DNA of 34,761 nt from Akkermansiaceae bacterium (GCA_903837825.1 CAILVZ010000234.1:1-34761); one strand, 5' to 3'; shown: positions 9,116-17,600, counted from the stretch's first letter. Translations and numbers: made by a program. Notes: generated from the sequence alone by a model not told the origin.

Positions 9116-10279
9116 TTAGAAATAGAAATTAAAGATCAGTTCAAGGGGTTCGTTCGTGAAATCCTTTTTCAAGGCGGCAGGCATCGCAGGGATCGCGGCG
9201 TCACGGATGGCATTCAGGGTAAAGCCTTTTTGGACTTCGCCCGTTTCCATGTTTCCAACGAACTGAACCGTGCGCACCTTACCACTGGTCTCGACAAAGA
9301 ATCGAACTGTTAGAAATCCAGGGGTAATGAAATCTCGGTGACGCACGCAGTTGCGCTGCCATTCTTGTTCTACGGCGCGACTGATGATCGCTTGGTAGCG
9401 GCCTAGCGGCGAATCGGCCACATCGAGCGCGCTGCGCCCCGTGCGTGAGATCGACCCGATGATCGCGGTCTTGCGCTGGTTGCCTCGGAAGCCTGGAGCG
9501 GTGCTTGGCGTTGAGGGTTTAGGTGGTGAGGGTTCTTGGGGTTGCGACGCTTCTTTTTCCTCCTTCGGCGCTTGCGCGCGAGGGGCGGTGGGGGTCTCGA
9601 TGTTAGCAGTCTCGCGGGGCGCAGGGACATCGACGGGGTTGGGGCCATCCAAGAGGCGCTCGCGCGTGGGTGGGGGGGATTGTGTCTGGTCCGCAGCAGG
9701 GTTGTGGTTAGGTGCGCTGGATTTGATCGATTGGGTCACACTTGATTCCGATGGCCCTTGGGGGCCTAGGGCTGCGGGTGTTTTCGGTGCGTCCTGCGCC
9801 GCGGCATCGGCAAGTGAGCCGTCACGATAGGTGCTCTCGGTGGTTTCAAGATCTTCGTTATCCCGAGGCGTGGCGCCTGCTTGTGAGGGCAACTCGCGAG
9901 CCCCGGCATCGGGCTGGCGATCGCTGGTGGCCCGTGTGTTCCGCTCGCCCAGAAATCTCGGTTTTTCGGGGGCCGTGGCGGTTTGGCTCTCATTCGTCCG
10001 TGCAAATCTCGGCTGGGTCGGTGGAGCCGCCGGTGGCGCCTGGGTTGGCGCGGGCGTCGGCGGTGCGGGAACGATCATGTCAGGGAAAATCGTGATCGAA
10101 GTCTCGGCAGGTGGGGGCGCGGCGACCTGCCGGAGTTGCTGAAACTTGGCCGATTGCAAGGACCCCAATCCCGCTGCGATCAATGCGACTGCGTTGACCA
10201 GCAGCGACAAGCCAAGGGCGATCGCCCAAAGACGCCGATCTTCCCTGCCTGGGGATGTGGTGAACGATTGCGTGGCCAA
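9116..10279 (-). CDS. tonB: TonB-like energy transducer, proline-rich
   Basis: A 387-residue protein built like TonB: a short cytoplasmic N-terminus, one transmembrane helix (about residues 20-40, WAIALGLSLLVNAVALIAAG), a long Pro/Ala/Thr/Glu-rich spacer (about 50-270) and a C-terminal TonB-type domain (about 285-387) with GRYQAIISRAVEQEW, VRFFVETSGKV and the final LELIFNFYF. It would transmit energy from ExbB-ExbD to outer-membrane receptors. It is the first gene of a four-gene minus-strand operon. The start is uncertain: the frame has no ATG before the helix, so a TTG at 10279 is used, and an in-frame stop lies about 60 bases upstream. No TonB-dependent receptor is in the window. Confidence 0.78.
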   Translation of the reverse strand: MATQSFTTSPGREDRRLWAIALGLSLLVNAVALIAAGLGSLQSAKFQQLRQVAAPPPAETSITIFPDMIVPAPPTPAPTQAPPAAPPTQPRFARTNESQTATAPEKPRFLGERNTRATSDRQPDAGARELPSQAGATPRDNEDLETTESTYRDGSLADAAAQDAPKTPAALGPQGPSESSVTQSIKSSAPNHNPAADQTQSPPPTRERLLDGPNPVDVPAPRETANIETPTAPRAQAPKEEKEASQPQEPSPPKPSTPSTAPGFRGNQRKTAIIGSISRTGRSALDVADSPLGRYQAIISRAVEQEWQRNCVRHRDFITPGFLTVRFFVETSGKVRTVQFVGNMETGEVQKGFTLNAIRDAAIPAMPAALKKDFTNEPLELIFNFYF

Positions 10280-10401
10280 CGTCGGAGACTCGCCCGAAAA
10301 CTGGATGGAAGCAATCCGGGAAATGGCCCGCCAGTAGGGTTACCCTGCGCGGCCCGCAGGTAGATTTTTGAGAGTGATCTGTGGAAAATGGTGCATTTGT
10401 C

Positions 10402-10463
10402 CGAAAATGCGCCATTTTTCGAAAGGTAATTTCGAAATATTGTCAAACTTGTCGAAAATTTCG
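10402..10463. promoter_or_regulatory. cluster of CGAAA/TTTCG palindromes in the tonB/ilvB divergent region
   Basis: Within 62 bases there are two perfect TTTCGAAA palindromes (10417-10424 and 10430-10437, 13 bases apart) and one CGAAA-A-TTTCG palindrome (10453-10463). An imperfect hairpin, CGAAAAT paired with ATTTTTCG around GCGCC, lies at 10402-10421. The stretch is AT-rich and sits between the divergent tonB-like gene and ilvB, so it probably holds promoters and binding sites. The regulator is unknown. Confidence 0.4.
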
Positions 10464-10523
10464 CAGTTTTTGATTGATCGGCTACCATCCAAGTGACATG
10501 TTTTGCCCGTTGACCCCAATTTT

Positions 10524-12251
10524 ATGAGTAAAAACCGAATGGATGGAGCCCAAGCACTAATCAAGACTCTCGACGATCTTGGCATCGAATACATCTTTGG
10601 ATATTCGGGAGGCGCAGCCATCCCGATTTTTGACGCGCTCGAGACCGTCAAAACCAAAATGAAGTTCATCCTCGTGCGTCACGAGCAAGGAGCCGTGCAT
10701 ATGGCCGACGGATACGCTCGTGCGACGGGTCGCCCTGCAGCCGTGCTGGTCACTTCCGGCCCAGGTGCTGGAAATACCGTGACGGGCTTGATGACCGCCA
10801 TGATGGATTCCGTGCCGATGTTGGTGATCAGTGGCCAGACTGTGACATGGATGCTCGGCAAGGATGCCTTCCAAGAGGCGGACATCTTCGGCATCACCAT
10901 TCCGGTGGTGAAGCACAACTATCTCGTCAAGGAAACGAACGCGCTGCCGCGGATCGCTCGTGAAGCGTATCACATCGCGACCACCGGCCGTCCAGGCCCC
11001 GTTCTGATCGATGTGCCCAAGGACATTTCTCAAGGCCCTTTCAGCGGCGAGATGAATCCGCCATTCAATTTGCCCGGTTACGATCCGTCGAGCGGACTCA
11101 CCATTTGCCCAAAATCGGTGAAACAAGCGACGGACTTGATCGCCAAGGCCAAGCGCCCGGTGATTCTCGCGGGCCAAGGCTGCATGATTGCCCGAGCCGA
11201 CAAGGAGCTCATGCACCTTGCGGAAACCCTCAATTGCCCCGTCACGACCACGTTGTTAGGCAAAGGCGTTTTCCCAGAAACTCACCCGCTTTCGCTCGGC
11301 ATGCTCGGCATGCACGGCACGGCCTACGCGAATAAGGCCATGGTCGAGTGCGATTTGCTCATCAATGTTGGCTCCCGATTTGATGACCGGATCATCGGCC
11401 AACCCTCGAAATTCTGCGCCACCGCCAACATCATCCACATCGACATCGATCCCGCCGAAATGGGAAAAATGGTTCGGCCAGACGTGCAAATCGTTGGAGA
11501 TGCCAAGGCGGCCCTCGCCGAGATCAATGAAAAGATCGGCCCGCTCGAGACCAACGACTGGCTTGCGAAGCTTGATGGCTACAAGAAGAAGTTCCCGCTT
11601 CAGTACAAAAAGCAGGGCGGGCTACGCATGCAACAAGTGATCGATGAGCTCTATCAGCTGACCGAAGGAAAGGCGATCGTCTCAACCGATGTCGGTCAGC
11701 ACCAGATGTGGGCGGCTCAGTTTTACAAGAACCATGAATCGTTCCATTGGCTCTCATCCGGCGGCGCTGGCACGATGGGCTTTGGGTTTCCGGCGGCGAT
11801 TGGTGCCCAGCTTGCTTGCCCCGACAAGACGGTGATTTCGATCTCTGGCGACGGAGGGTTCCAAATGACCTTGTTCGAACTTGCCACCGCGCAGATCCAC
11901 AAACTGCCGATCAAGATCGTGGTGCTCAATAACCACTACCTTGGCATGGTGCGCCAGTGGCAGGAGTTGTTTTACGAAGACCGGACATCCGGCGTGGACC
12001 TCATCGGCAACCCGGATTTCTGCAAACTCGCCGCAGCGTATGGCATCCCATCGGTTCACATCAAACGACCCGCCGATGTAACGAAGCAGCTGGAAAAAGC
12101 CCTCGCCTACAACGATGGCCCGATCCTCATCCATGCGGAGTGCGTCAAAACCGACAATGTGTTCCCAATGATCCCCGCGGGCGCAGCCCTCGAAGACATG
12201 ATCACGGAAGCACCGAAAACCAAGATGGCGAAACCCGTCGGTTCCACGTGA
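10524..12251 (+). CDS. ilvB: acetolactate synthase large (catalytic) subunit
   Basis: Thiamine-diphosphate enzyme that condenses two pyruvates to 2-acetolactate (or pyruvate with 2-oxobutyrate), the first common step of valine, leucine and isoleucine synthesis. The protein has the three ThDP-enzyme domains. E54 in [19 protein letters not shown] is the ThDP-activating glutamate, and ISGDGGFQM (G442-D443-G444) followed by [15 protein letters not shown] is the ThDP/Mg-binding motif. Its 575 residues are a normal length. The ATG at 10524 ([12 protein letters not shown]) is preferred over the TTG 21 bases upstream because it matches the family start. The small subunit follows after 57 bases. The annotation is secure; ilvB, ilvI and ilvG cannot be separated by sequence alone. 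Confidence 0.96.
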   Translation: MSKNRMDGAQALIKTLDDLGIEYIFGYSGGAAIPIFDALETVKTKMKFILVRHEQGAVHMADGYARATGRPAAVLVTSGPGAGNTVTGLMTAMMDSVPMLVISGQTVTWMLGKDAFQEADIFGITIPVVKHNYLVKETNALPRIAREAYHIATTGRPGPVLIDVPKDISQGPFSGEMNPPFNLPGYDPSSGLTICPKSVKQATDLIAKAKRPVILAGQGCMIARADKELMHLAETLNCPVTTTLLGKGVFPETHPLSLGMLGMHGTAYANKAMVECDLLINVGSRFDDRIIGQPSKFCATANIIHIDIDPAEMGKMVRPDVQIVGDAKAALAEINEKIGPLETNDWLAKLDGYKKKFPLQYKKQGGLRMQQVIDELYQLTEGKAIVSTDVGQHQMWAAQFYKNHESFHWLSSGGAGTMGFGFPAAIGAQLACPDKTVISISGDGGFQMTLFELATAQIHKLPIKIVVLNNHYLGMVRQWQELFYEDRTSGVDLIGNPDFCKLAAAYGIPSVHIKRPADVTKQLEKALAYNDGPILIHAECVKTDNVFPMIPAGAALEDMITEAPKTKMAKPVGST

Positions 12252-12308
12252 TCTGTTAGAATCCCCGACGCTTTCAATCCAGACCTCAGCACTCACACTC
12301 TCGATCTC

Positions 12309-12854
12309 ATGTCCCAGACCATCGTCACCACTGACACTCCCGTCGCCGCTCCTGCAATACCGCGCGGCCCTTCTCATACGCTCTCGGTTCTCGTGAGTAA
12401 TGAGCCAGGCGTCCTCATGCGGATCTGCCAAGTCTTCTCACGCCGCGGCTTCAACATCGATTCACTCGTCGTCTCCGAGGGACGAAATGCGAATTTCTCC
12501 CGTATGACCATCGGCATCTCCGGTGATCCTGAGGGCCTTTCGCAGATCATCATGCAGGTCGGCAAGCTCATCGATGTCATTCATTGCTCTGAGCACACCT
12601 TCGATGATTCGGTGACGAAGGAGATGGTACTCATCAAGATCCGCTGCTCGCCCACCGAGTGCTCGCAAGCGCTGCAAATCGCCGAACATTTTTCGGGAAA
12701 AACCGTCGATCTCACGCCCACCTCGATGATCATCATGCTCTTTGGTGACAGCCTGAAAATCGATGCGGCGATCACGATGTTCTCGCAGTTCAACATCATT
12801 GAAACGGTTCGTACCGGCAAGGTCGTCATGGCCCGCGGGGAACAACCGACCTAA
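12309..12854 (+). CDS. ilvN: acetolactate synthase small (regulatory) subunit
   Basis: Regulatory partner of the catalytic subunit encoded just upstream. It stabilises the enzyme and confers valine feedback inhibition. An N-terminal ACT domain (HTLSVLVSNEPGVLMRICQVF, split here at residue 20) begins near residue 23. It is followed by the typical RRGFNIDSLVV and by the second domain with TKEMVLIKI and the C-terminal FGDSLKIDAAI and VRTGKVVMARG. Its 181 residues include a roughly 22-residue Ser/Thr/Pro-rich N-terminal extension that the usual 160-residue IlvN/IlvH lacks, so a later start is possible, though no better ATG is visible. A strong terminator follows 30 bases downstream. Confidence 0.95.
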   Translation: MSQTIVTTDTPVAAPAIPRGPSHTLSVLVSNEPGVLMRICQVFSRRGFNIDSLVVSEGRNANFSRMTIGISGDPEGLSQIIMQVGKLIDVIHCSEHTFDDSVTKEMVLIKIRCSPTECSQALQIAEHFSGKTVDLTPTSMIIMLFGDSLKIDAAITMFSQFNIIETVRTGKVVMARGEQPT

Positions 12855-12884
12855 CTCAAAATTCGTCCAGCGGACGTCCGTTCA

Positions 12885-12931
12885 CCCCAAGCAATCTCCG
12901 GCTCCTCCGGGGGATCTGCTTGGGGTTTTTT
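12885..12931 (+). terminator. intrinsic terminator of the ilvBN operon
   Basis: A nine-base-pair outer stem, CCCCAAGCA with TGCTTGGGG, encloses a GC-rich inner hairpin region and is followed directly by six T. This is a classic Rho-independent terminator 30 bases after the ilvN stop. It begins a 363-base gene-free stretch (12855-13217); the rest of that stretch is AT-rich promoter sequence for the next gene. Confidence 0.9.
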
Positions 12932-13069
12932 CGTGCCATTGCCTCAAAGTTGGGCAAAAGAGAGCGATTCCAGAACATTTTTTTGCATCGAGAATCAAAA
13001 AATAAACTCAATTCAATCTGCTGTAAATCAATTAGTTATATGGATTATTAGAAATCATCGCGTAACCTT

Positions 13070-13087
13070 ATTGCACGAATTTGCATC
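13070..13087 (+). promoter_or_regulatory. candidate operator TGCA-N6-TGCA upstream of the secreted binding protein
   Basis: The sequence ATTGCACGAATTTGCATC has the same two TGCA cores six bases apart as the sites before GH81 and the phosphorylase. It is followed by AATTTTCTGG, resembling the T-rich flank of those sites. It lies 130 bases before the ATG at 13218 in an AT-rich region. A related block occurs at 16569-16589 before the pseudopilin gene. Confidence 0.45.
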
Positions 13088-13117
13088 AATTTTCTGGACA
13101 GATTGGATTTAGGCGTC

Positions 13118-13210
13118 ATGGTTTCCAACAGCCTTCAAGTGAAACCCATGTTCACGGCTCATGCCTCCATCGGAGGAGGTGTGATTTTCTTGAATCATTC
13201 CAAAACCTGA
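13118..13210 (+). other. possible 30-codon leader ORF with internal hairpin
   Basis: An ATG at 13118 opens a 30-codon frame ending in TGA at 13208-13210, seven bases before the ATG of the next gene. Inside it, CCTCC and GGAGG (about 13164-13176) can pair, hiding a GGAGGAGGT purine run 37 bases before the downstream start. An ORF this short easily occurs by chance and there is no evidence of translation, so it is listed only as a candidate leader. Confidence 0.15.
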
Positions 13211-13217
13211 AATCCAA

Positions 13218-14534
13218 ATGAAATCTGTCTCAAAATCCTTAATCTCATGCCTCACCACCGCCATCCTCGGACTGAGTGGCGCATCACAAGCCACCATCGT
13301 TACCGTGAACGCCGACTTGTCGAACGGCTACATGGCGGTCTTCGGCCTCGATGGATCTGGTGGCCCAGACTATAATAATTATCAATTCGGCACCCAGTGG
13401 GGAGTCTCAGATGTGAAATCAACGGTCGGTGCATCAAGCATCGTTTTGGAGGCCAATTACAATTGCTATGCCAATAATCCTGGCGATGGCTATTGGCGCA
13501 GTGACGGAGGAAGCGGCACGACAGGTAACAAATGGATGGTCGGTTCGACTTATACGGATGTTCCCGAGTCGGCATTTCCTGATCATAGCTGCAATTTTAA
13601 AGCATCAATCTCCAACTACACCTTCGGTGCTGGCTACACGGTGAGAGCGTTCATCAAAGGATTTGCTAGTGATTATTCATACAACTACCAACTATTTTCA
13701 GATCCTCTCACCGCAGGTTCTGCGATCAATTTGACTTTTGACACCACTGGCTGGGGGCACATCCAATATGGTTTTGAGGTTCAGGGCGTCAACGCGAACT
13801 CAGCAAATTCTCCAGGGTCGGCAACTGTTAACGCCAACGTGGTCGTGCCAACCGTCTATGGGATTCCGAATTCAGGATTTGAGACCGCAGATGGAGCGCA
13901 ATGGGCAGCTGATCAAGCAAATGGTCACACATTTAGCTATCCAACAAGCGGTGGCAATCCAGGTGGCTATGCGGTGATCGATGGCTCCGCCGCGTCGGAA
14001 ACCTGGTACGCGGTCTTTGTGGCGAACAGCGGCAAACAACTCTCGCTTGAATCCTTGAATCTAACCGCCGGCCAGCAGGCTACCTTCGCGCTCGACATGA
14101 AACTCCTCTCGGGTGCCAACATCGGTGGGCTTAAGGTTGAATTTTATCCAGATCTTGGAAACACTGGAAACATGTACCCAGCGCTTACTGGAGATGGTAG
14201 CCAGTGGGCGACCTATTCATTTCCTGTGACCATCCCAGCGGGGACTACGGGCATCAAGCTTGTGCCGCTTTGGGGACCCAATTCGTCCGTCGCATTCGAC
14301 AACATGCGTTTGGCGTTTGCAGCCACCATCGCCACCAGCGGATCCAACGCCGTGGTTAGCTGGCCTTCAGTGACTGGCCGGACCTATCAAGTTCAAAAGT
14401 CCACCAACCTTGCGGACTGGAGCAATCTCGGTTCGGCGGTTTCGGGTGATGGCTCCACCCAGTCGACGACCGACCCAATCGGTGCGACCAAGGCCTTCTT
14501 CAAGGTCGTCGAGACGACCCCAGCGGATCAATAA
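13218..14534 (+). CDS. secreted multi-domain protein with candidate glucan-binding modules
   Basis: Unrecognised secreted protein of 438 residues with a signal peptide (MKSVSKSLISCLTTAILGLS, cleavage after SQA). Three parts can be seen. Residues about 30-205 are homologous to residues about 305-477 of the GH16 enzyme encoded next: shared landmarks are YQFGTQW, GNKWM, FIKGFASDYS, IQYGFE and GVNANSAN. Residues about 215-365 look like a galactose-binding-type jelly roll (PNSGFETADGAQW at its start, AFDNMRLAF at its end). The last 60 residues carry YQVQKSTNLADWSNLG, a C-terminal domain common in verrucomicrobial exported proteins. No catalytic motif is visible. Position and shared domain suggest binding of beta-1,3-glucan, which is inference. 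It is preceded by a candidate operator and followed by a strong terminator. Confidence 0.75.
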   Translation: MKSVSKSLISCLTTAILGLSGASQATIVTVNADLSNGYMAVFGLDGSGGPDYNNYQFGTQWGVSDVKSTVGASSIVLEANYNCYANNPGDGYWRSDGGSGTTGNKWMVGSTYTDVPESAFPDHSCNFKASISNYTFGAGYTVRAFIKGFASDYSYNYQLFSDPLTAGSAINLTFDTTGWGHIQYGFEVQGVNANSANSPGSATVNANVVVPTVYGIPNSGFETADGAQWAADQANGHTFSYPTSGGNPGGYAVIDGSAASETWYAVFVANSGKQLSLESLNLTAGQQATFALDMKLLSGANIGGLKVEFYPDLGNTGNMYPALTGDGSQWATYSFPVTIPAGTTGIKLVPLWGPNSSVAFDNMRLAFAATIATSGSNAVVSWPSVTGRTYQVQKSTNLADWSNLGSAVSGDGSTQSTTDPIGATKAFFKVVETTPADQ

Positions 14535-14547
14535 GTTCATTGCCAAA

Positions 14548-14582
14548 GGGCGGCTGGTGCACAACCGGCCGCCCTTTTTTTT
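14548..14582 (+). terminator. intrinsic terminator between the secreted binding protein and GH16 genes
   Basis: GGGCGGCTGGT pairs with ACCGGCCGCCC over 11 base pairs (one G-T pair) around a GCACA loop, followed by eight T. It lies 13 bases after the stop at 14534. Any translation of the next gene from an upstream TTG at 14540 would run through this hairpin, so that start is rejected. Confidence 0.92.
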
Positions 14583-14626
14583 CCAAGTTTCTAACAGATT
14601 TTAGTACGCTGCTCCATTGTGATTTC

Positions 14627-16534
14627 ATGTCTCCCGAAGTGTTAGAAAATTTGGATAAACTTCGCCATGGAGACACGAGGGCCAGAGTGAAACCATCGGA
14701 TCGCACTCTCTACTTGCCGCTGAGGCCCATCTTGATTTTGTTAGGTTTTGCTCTAACGGAATCCGTTGCAGCACAATCGCTTCCGGGATACACCTTGTGC
14801 TGGGCAGATGAATTCAATCAGGCGGATGGCAGCTTACCGGATTCTCAAAAGTGGGGCTATGACACGGGTGGCTCGGGCTGGGGAAATGGTGAGCTTCAAT
14901 ATTATACCACTCGTGCAGCAAACGCGCGAATCGAGGCGGGACAATTGGTGATTGAGGCTCGCAAAGAAGGCTACGCGGGAAGCAATTACACCTCCGCACG
15001 CTTGTTGACGAAGAACAAGGCTTCGTGGACCTATGGGCGCATGGAGGCACGCATGAAACTTCCGAGAGGCCAAGGGATCTGGCCAGCATTCTGGATGCTT
15101 GGCTCGGACATCGACACGGTTGGTTGGCCGAGTTGTGGGGAGATCGATATCATGGAGAACATCGGAGTACTTCCCTCGACGGTCTATGGGACAGTGCATG
15201 GCCCTGGCTACTCGGGTAGCGGGGGAATTGGCGGAAGTTTCACCCGATCCAGCGGCGCGCTCGCCGATGATTTCCATGTCTTTGCGATTGAGTGGGAATC
15301 GAACGAAATCCGTTGGCTCATCGATAATCAGAACTATTTTACCATCCGGTCATCCGACCTTCCGAGTGGAAGTCGTTGGGTGTTCAATAAGCCGCACCAC
15401 CTGTTGCTCAATCTAGCAGTCGGAGGGGCATGGCCGGGCTATCCAGATGCGTCCACGACTTTTCCCCAACGCATGACGGTCGACTATGTCCGGGTCTATC
15501 AGCGGTCAGGATTCGTCCCCGTGATCCCGCAGTTTGTGACGGTGACGCCCGAAGAAAATTGGATCGGTTACATGCATGTGTCTAACCGTCCTCAAGATGG
15601 CGGGGCCTATCAATTTGGCACCACGTGGTCGACAGCCGATCTTTGTGCGAGTTTTTCGGGCGCGAACTTGATTCTGAAACCTAACACGATCAGCGATCCG
15701 GCGGCTTATTGGTATGTGGGTGGCGGGGGTCCAGGACGACCTGGCAATAAGATCATGGATGCAAACATGTATGTCGAAAAAACCAATAACCTCTCCGGGA
15801 AAACCGTGGTCTTTAAGGGCAATGTGCTTTCGAATACACTCACCGATGCGCACCAGTCATTCGCGTTTATCAAAGACTTCGCGCCAGACTATTCTTCGAG
15901 CGTCGCGGTGCAGGTCCCTCTGAAGAATGGCGTCTTCAAGGTGATCCTCGATACGCTCCCAGGTGCAGGGCGTCACGTGCAGTATGGATTTGAGACGGTT
16001 GGGGTGAATGTGTGGGCCTCCGATTCCTCAGCGTTCGGGTCGGTTCAGATCGGTGCTGCCGAGGATGACCTTTATGAACGGTGGATCAGAGGATTTGATA
16101 TGAGCTCGATTCAGTCACCCGATTTGACCGCAAGTGCCGATCCTGACGGAGATGGGCAGAACAACCTGTTAGAGTATGCGCTCAATGACGATCCAGCCCG
16201 CGCGACGATTTCAGGGAAAATGAGGTCGCAGGTCCGGATGATCGATGGTGTAAGGTGGTTTGAACTGACCCTGCCCGTGCGCGATGGGGCGGTTTTCAGT
16301 GGGTCGCTTGCAAAATCGGCGCTTGCAGGCCAGTTAGCCTATACCGTGGAGGGGTCCAGTGAACTGAAGGCCTTTGGCCGAGAAGTGATTGAAGTTTCGC
16401 CCCTCGTGGATGGGCTACCCGCACTTGATGGGGGGTGGTCTTATCGGAGTTTTAGGTTGAATAGCGCAATTGGCGCCGCAACTCCTCAGCCATTGGCGGG
16501 TTTCCTCCGTGCGAAAATCACCGCAGTTCCCTGA
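14627..16534 (+). CDS. secreted GH16 beta-1,3-glucanase (laminarinase) with accessory module
   Basis: Retaining endo-glucanase predicted to cut beta-1,3- or mixed-linkage glucan outside the cell. From the ATG at 14627 the order is: an N-terminal stretch with a signal peptide (hydrophobic core about residues 35-43, ending VAA-Q), a GH16 domain at about 53-300, an accessory module at about 305-477, and a short calcium-loop-like segment DPDGDGQNNLLEYAL at about 505-519. The GH16 catalytic signature is GEIDIMENIG, with nucleophile E172, D174 and acid/base E177; WPAFWMLG and LLLNLAVGGAWPG are typical of bacterial laminarinases. The accessory module recurs in the preceding gene's product. A GTG at 14687 with GAGG upstream is an alternative start giving a more normal signal peptide. 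A terminator just upstream implies its own promoter or read-through. Confidence 0.92.
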   Translation: MSPEVLENLDKLRHGDTRARVKPSDRTLYLPLRPILILLGFALTESVAAQSLPGYTLCWADEFNQADGSLPDSQKWGYDTGGSGWGNGELQYYTTRAANARIEAGQLVIEARKEGYAGSNYTSARLLTKNKASWTYGRMEARMKLPRGQGIWPAFWMLGSDIDTVGWPSCGEIDIMENIGVLPSTVYGTVHGPGYSGSGGIGGSFTRSSGALADDFHVFAIEWESNEIRWLIDNQNYFTIRSSDLPSGSRWVFNKPHHLLLNLAVGGAWPGYPDASTTFPQRMTVDYVRVYQRSGFVPVIPQFVTVTPEENWIGYMHVSNRPQDGGAYQFGTTWSTADLCASFSGANLILKPNTISDPAAYWYVGGGGPGRPGNKIMDANMYVEKTNNLSGKTVVFKGNVLSNTLTDAHQSFAFIKDFAPDYSSSVAVQVPLKNGVFKVILDTLPGAGRHVQYGFETVGVNVWASDSSAFGSVQIGAAEDDLYERWIRGFDMSSIQSPDLTASADPDGDGQNNLLEYALNDDPARATISGKMRSQVRMIDGVRWFELTLPVRDGAVFSGSLAKSALAGQLAYTVEGSSELKAFGREVIEVSPLVDGLPALDGGWSYRSFRLNSAIGAATPQPLAGFLRAKITAVP

Positions 16535-16568
16535 TCTTCAGTAAATTGCTCTGAAATCATTTAACTAA

Positions 16569-16589
16569 ATTGCATAAAATTTCTCGACG
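16569..16589 (+). promoter_or_regulatory. promoter block shared with the 13218 gene; degenerate operator half-site
   Basis: This 21-base block matches 13079-13099 at 17 of 21 positions, including TTGCAT and TTTCT-GAC. One TGCA core is present (ATTGCA at 16569-16574) but the second is degraded. It lies 43 bases before the pseudopilin start, in a 98-base AT-rich gap. Confidence 0.3.
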
Positions 16590-16632
16590 AAGTCGGAATT
16601 CGATGCGATGAATATCCCTGTCCTTCAAGCCC

Positions 16633-17379
16633 ATGAAAACAACCCAACAATCTCAGTGCCACAGGAGTGGTTTCACTCTCATCGAAATCCTTGTCACTCT
16701 CACGATTGTCGCGGTGCTCGCGGGCGTGGTGTTCAGTATATCGGCGAAGGCCAAGCAGTCAGCCTTGTCGGCGAGCACGTTGAACAACCTCCGTGAGATC
16801 GGTGGTTGTGCGGGGCTGTGGATGTCAGAGAACAACAATTTTTTCCCACCCGCATGGGACAACACGAATGGCGCCAATCGTTCCTATGCGCAGTGTTTTG
16901 ATCCGTACATGCATGGAGTGCCGATTTACAGGTCGGACCGGAGCAAGTTCATCGGCCCAGACAAGCGAGTCGCGGTGAAGGTGAATAGCAATTCTCACCC
17001 AATCACGTATGCCATGAATCGGGCGGTCTGTCGCGATACCACCTCGAACGGCAAGCCAGGTGAATCTCTGGTGCATGTGACTAAAGTTTCACAGCCCACT
17101 CAAGTGATCCTCCTTGCGGATGGCTGCCAGAACCCAGGAAATTTGGGGCAGTCAAATGCCTCCGCCTATCGGTTGTATGCCGCAACAGGTCAGTCTGGCG
17201 CTCCGGGCAAAGGCACGCAAACGATCCCCGTTGGGCCTGACGTTGATACGGCAGCGGGTGATGGTTGGTTCCGCTATCCGTGGGGCAAATGTCACGCCTT
17301 GATGTGCGATGGCTCTGCAATGGTCTTCGCGAAGGGGACGATCAAAAACAAGAACATCTGGATCGATAGCGAGTTGTAA
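16633..17379 (+). CDS. type II secretion-like pseudopilin (prepilin-type N-terminal domain)
   Basis: A 248-residue exported protein with a class III prepilin signal: RSG-FTLIEILVTLTIVAVLAG at about residues 12-32, with cleavage expected between G and F, methylation of F and E at +5, and one hydrophobic helix. The remainder is a globular domain with several cysteines, and near the end CHALMCDGSAMVF resembles the conserved H-x-DGS region of PVC-group pseudopilins. Such lone pseudopilin genes are numerous in Verrucomicrobia and Planctomycetes and their function is not established. Its position after two secreted glucan proteins suggests an envelope-associated role in polysaccharide handling. No type II secretion genes are nearby. 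Confidence 0.82.
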   Translation: MKTTQQSQCHRSGFTLIEILVTLTIVAVLAGVVFSISAKAKQSALSASTLNNLREIGGCAGLWMSENNNFFPPAWDNTNGANRSYAQCFDPYMHGVPIYRSDRSKFIGPDKRVAVKVNSNSHPITYAMNRAVCRDTTSNGKPGESLVHVTKVSQPTQVILLADGCQNPGNLGQSNASAYRLYAATGQSGAPGKGTQTIPVGPDVDTAAGDGWFRYPWGKCHALMCDGSAMVFAKGTIKNKNIWIDSEL

Positions 17380-17556
17380 GAATCCTTCGTTTGATTCTGT
17401 TAGCTCGAACGCGGCTGGCAAATCACGTTGGCAGGTTCGGCATCCGCCTACGGCTTTTTCCAGATGGCTACTTCTGCAAACTCACTTTGAGCTGCTTGCA
17501 AGCGTCAGCGAGGCTGGAACCCTCAACAATATAACATCCTGTTAGAGTGCGGGCCT

Positions 17557-17570
17557 GTCTCGTTTGAGAC
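17557..17570. repeat. small hairpin in the convergent gap between pseudopilin and symporter
   Basis: GTCTC pairs with GAGAC around GTTT, lying in the 221-base gap between the convergent pseudopilin and symporter genes. No T-tract follows on either strand, so a role as terminator is uncertain. I see nothing else supportable in that gap. Confidence 0.25.
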
Positions 17571-17600
17571 CGCTCGATTTGCATGACGATCGCGGGCGAA

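Noticed and set aside
9441..10363. Several overlapping plus-strand frames opposite the tonB-like gene
   Set aside because: They arise from the high-GC, proline-rich minus-strand coding sequence. They have no family resemblance, and their arginine- and glycine-rich composition is typical of shadow frames.
14540..14626. Upstream extension of the GH16 gene to a TTG at 14540
   Set aside because: The extension would translate straight through a strong intrinsic terminator hairpin (14548-14582), and the added residues do not look like a signal peptide.
17557..17570. Bidirectional terminator between pseudopilin and symporter genes
   Set aside because: The five-base stem has no T-tract on either side, so it was kept only as a small hairpin.
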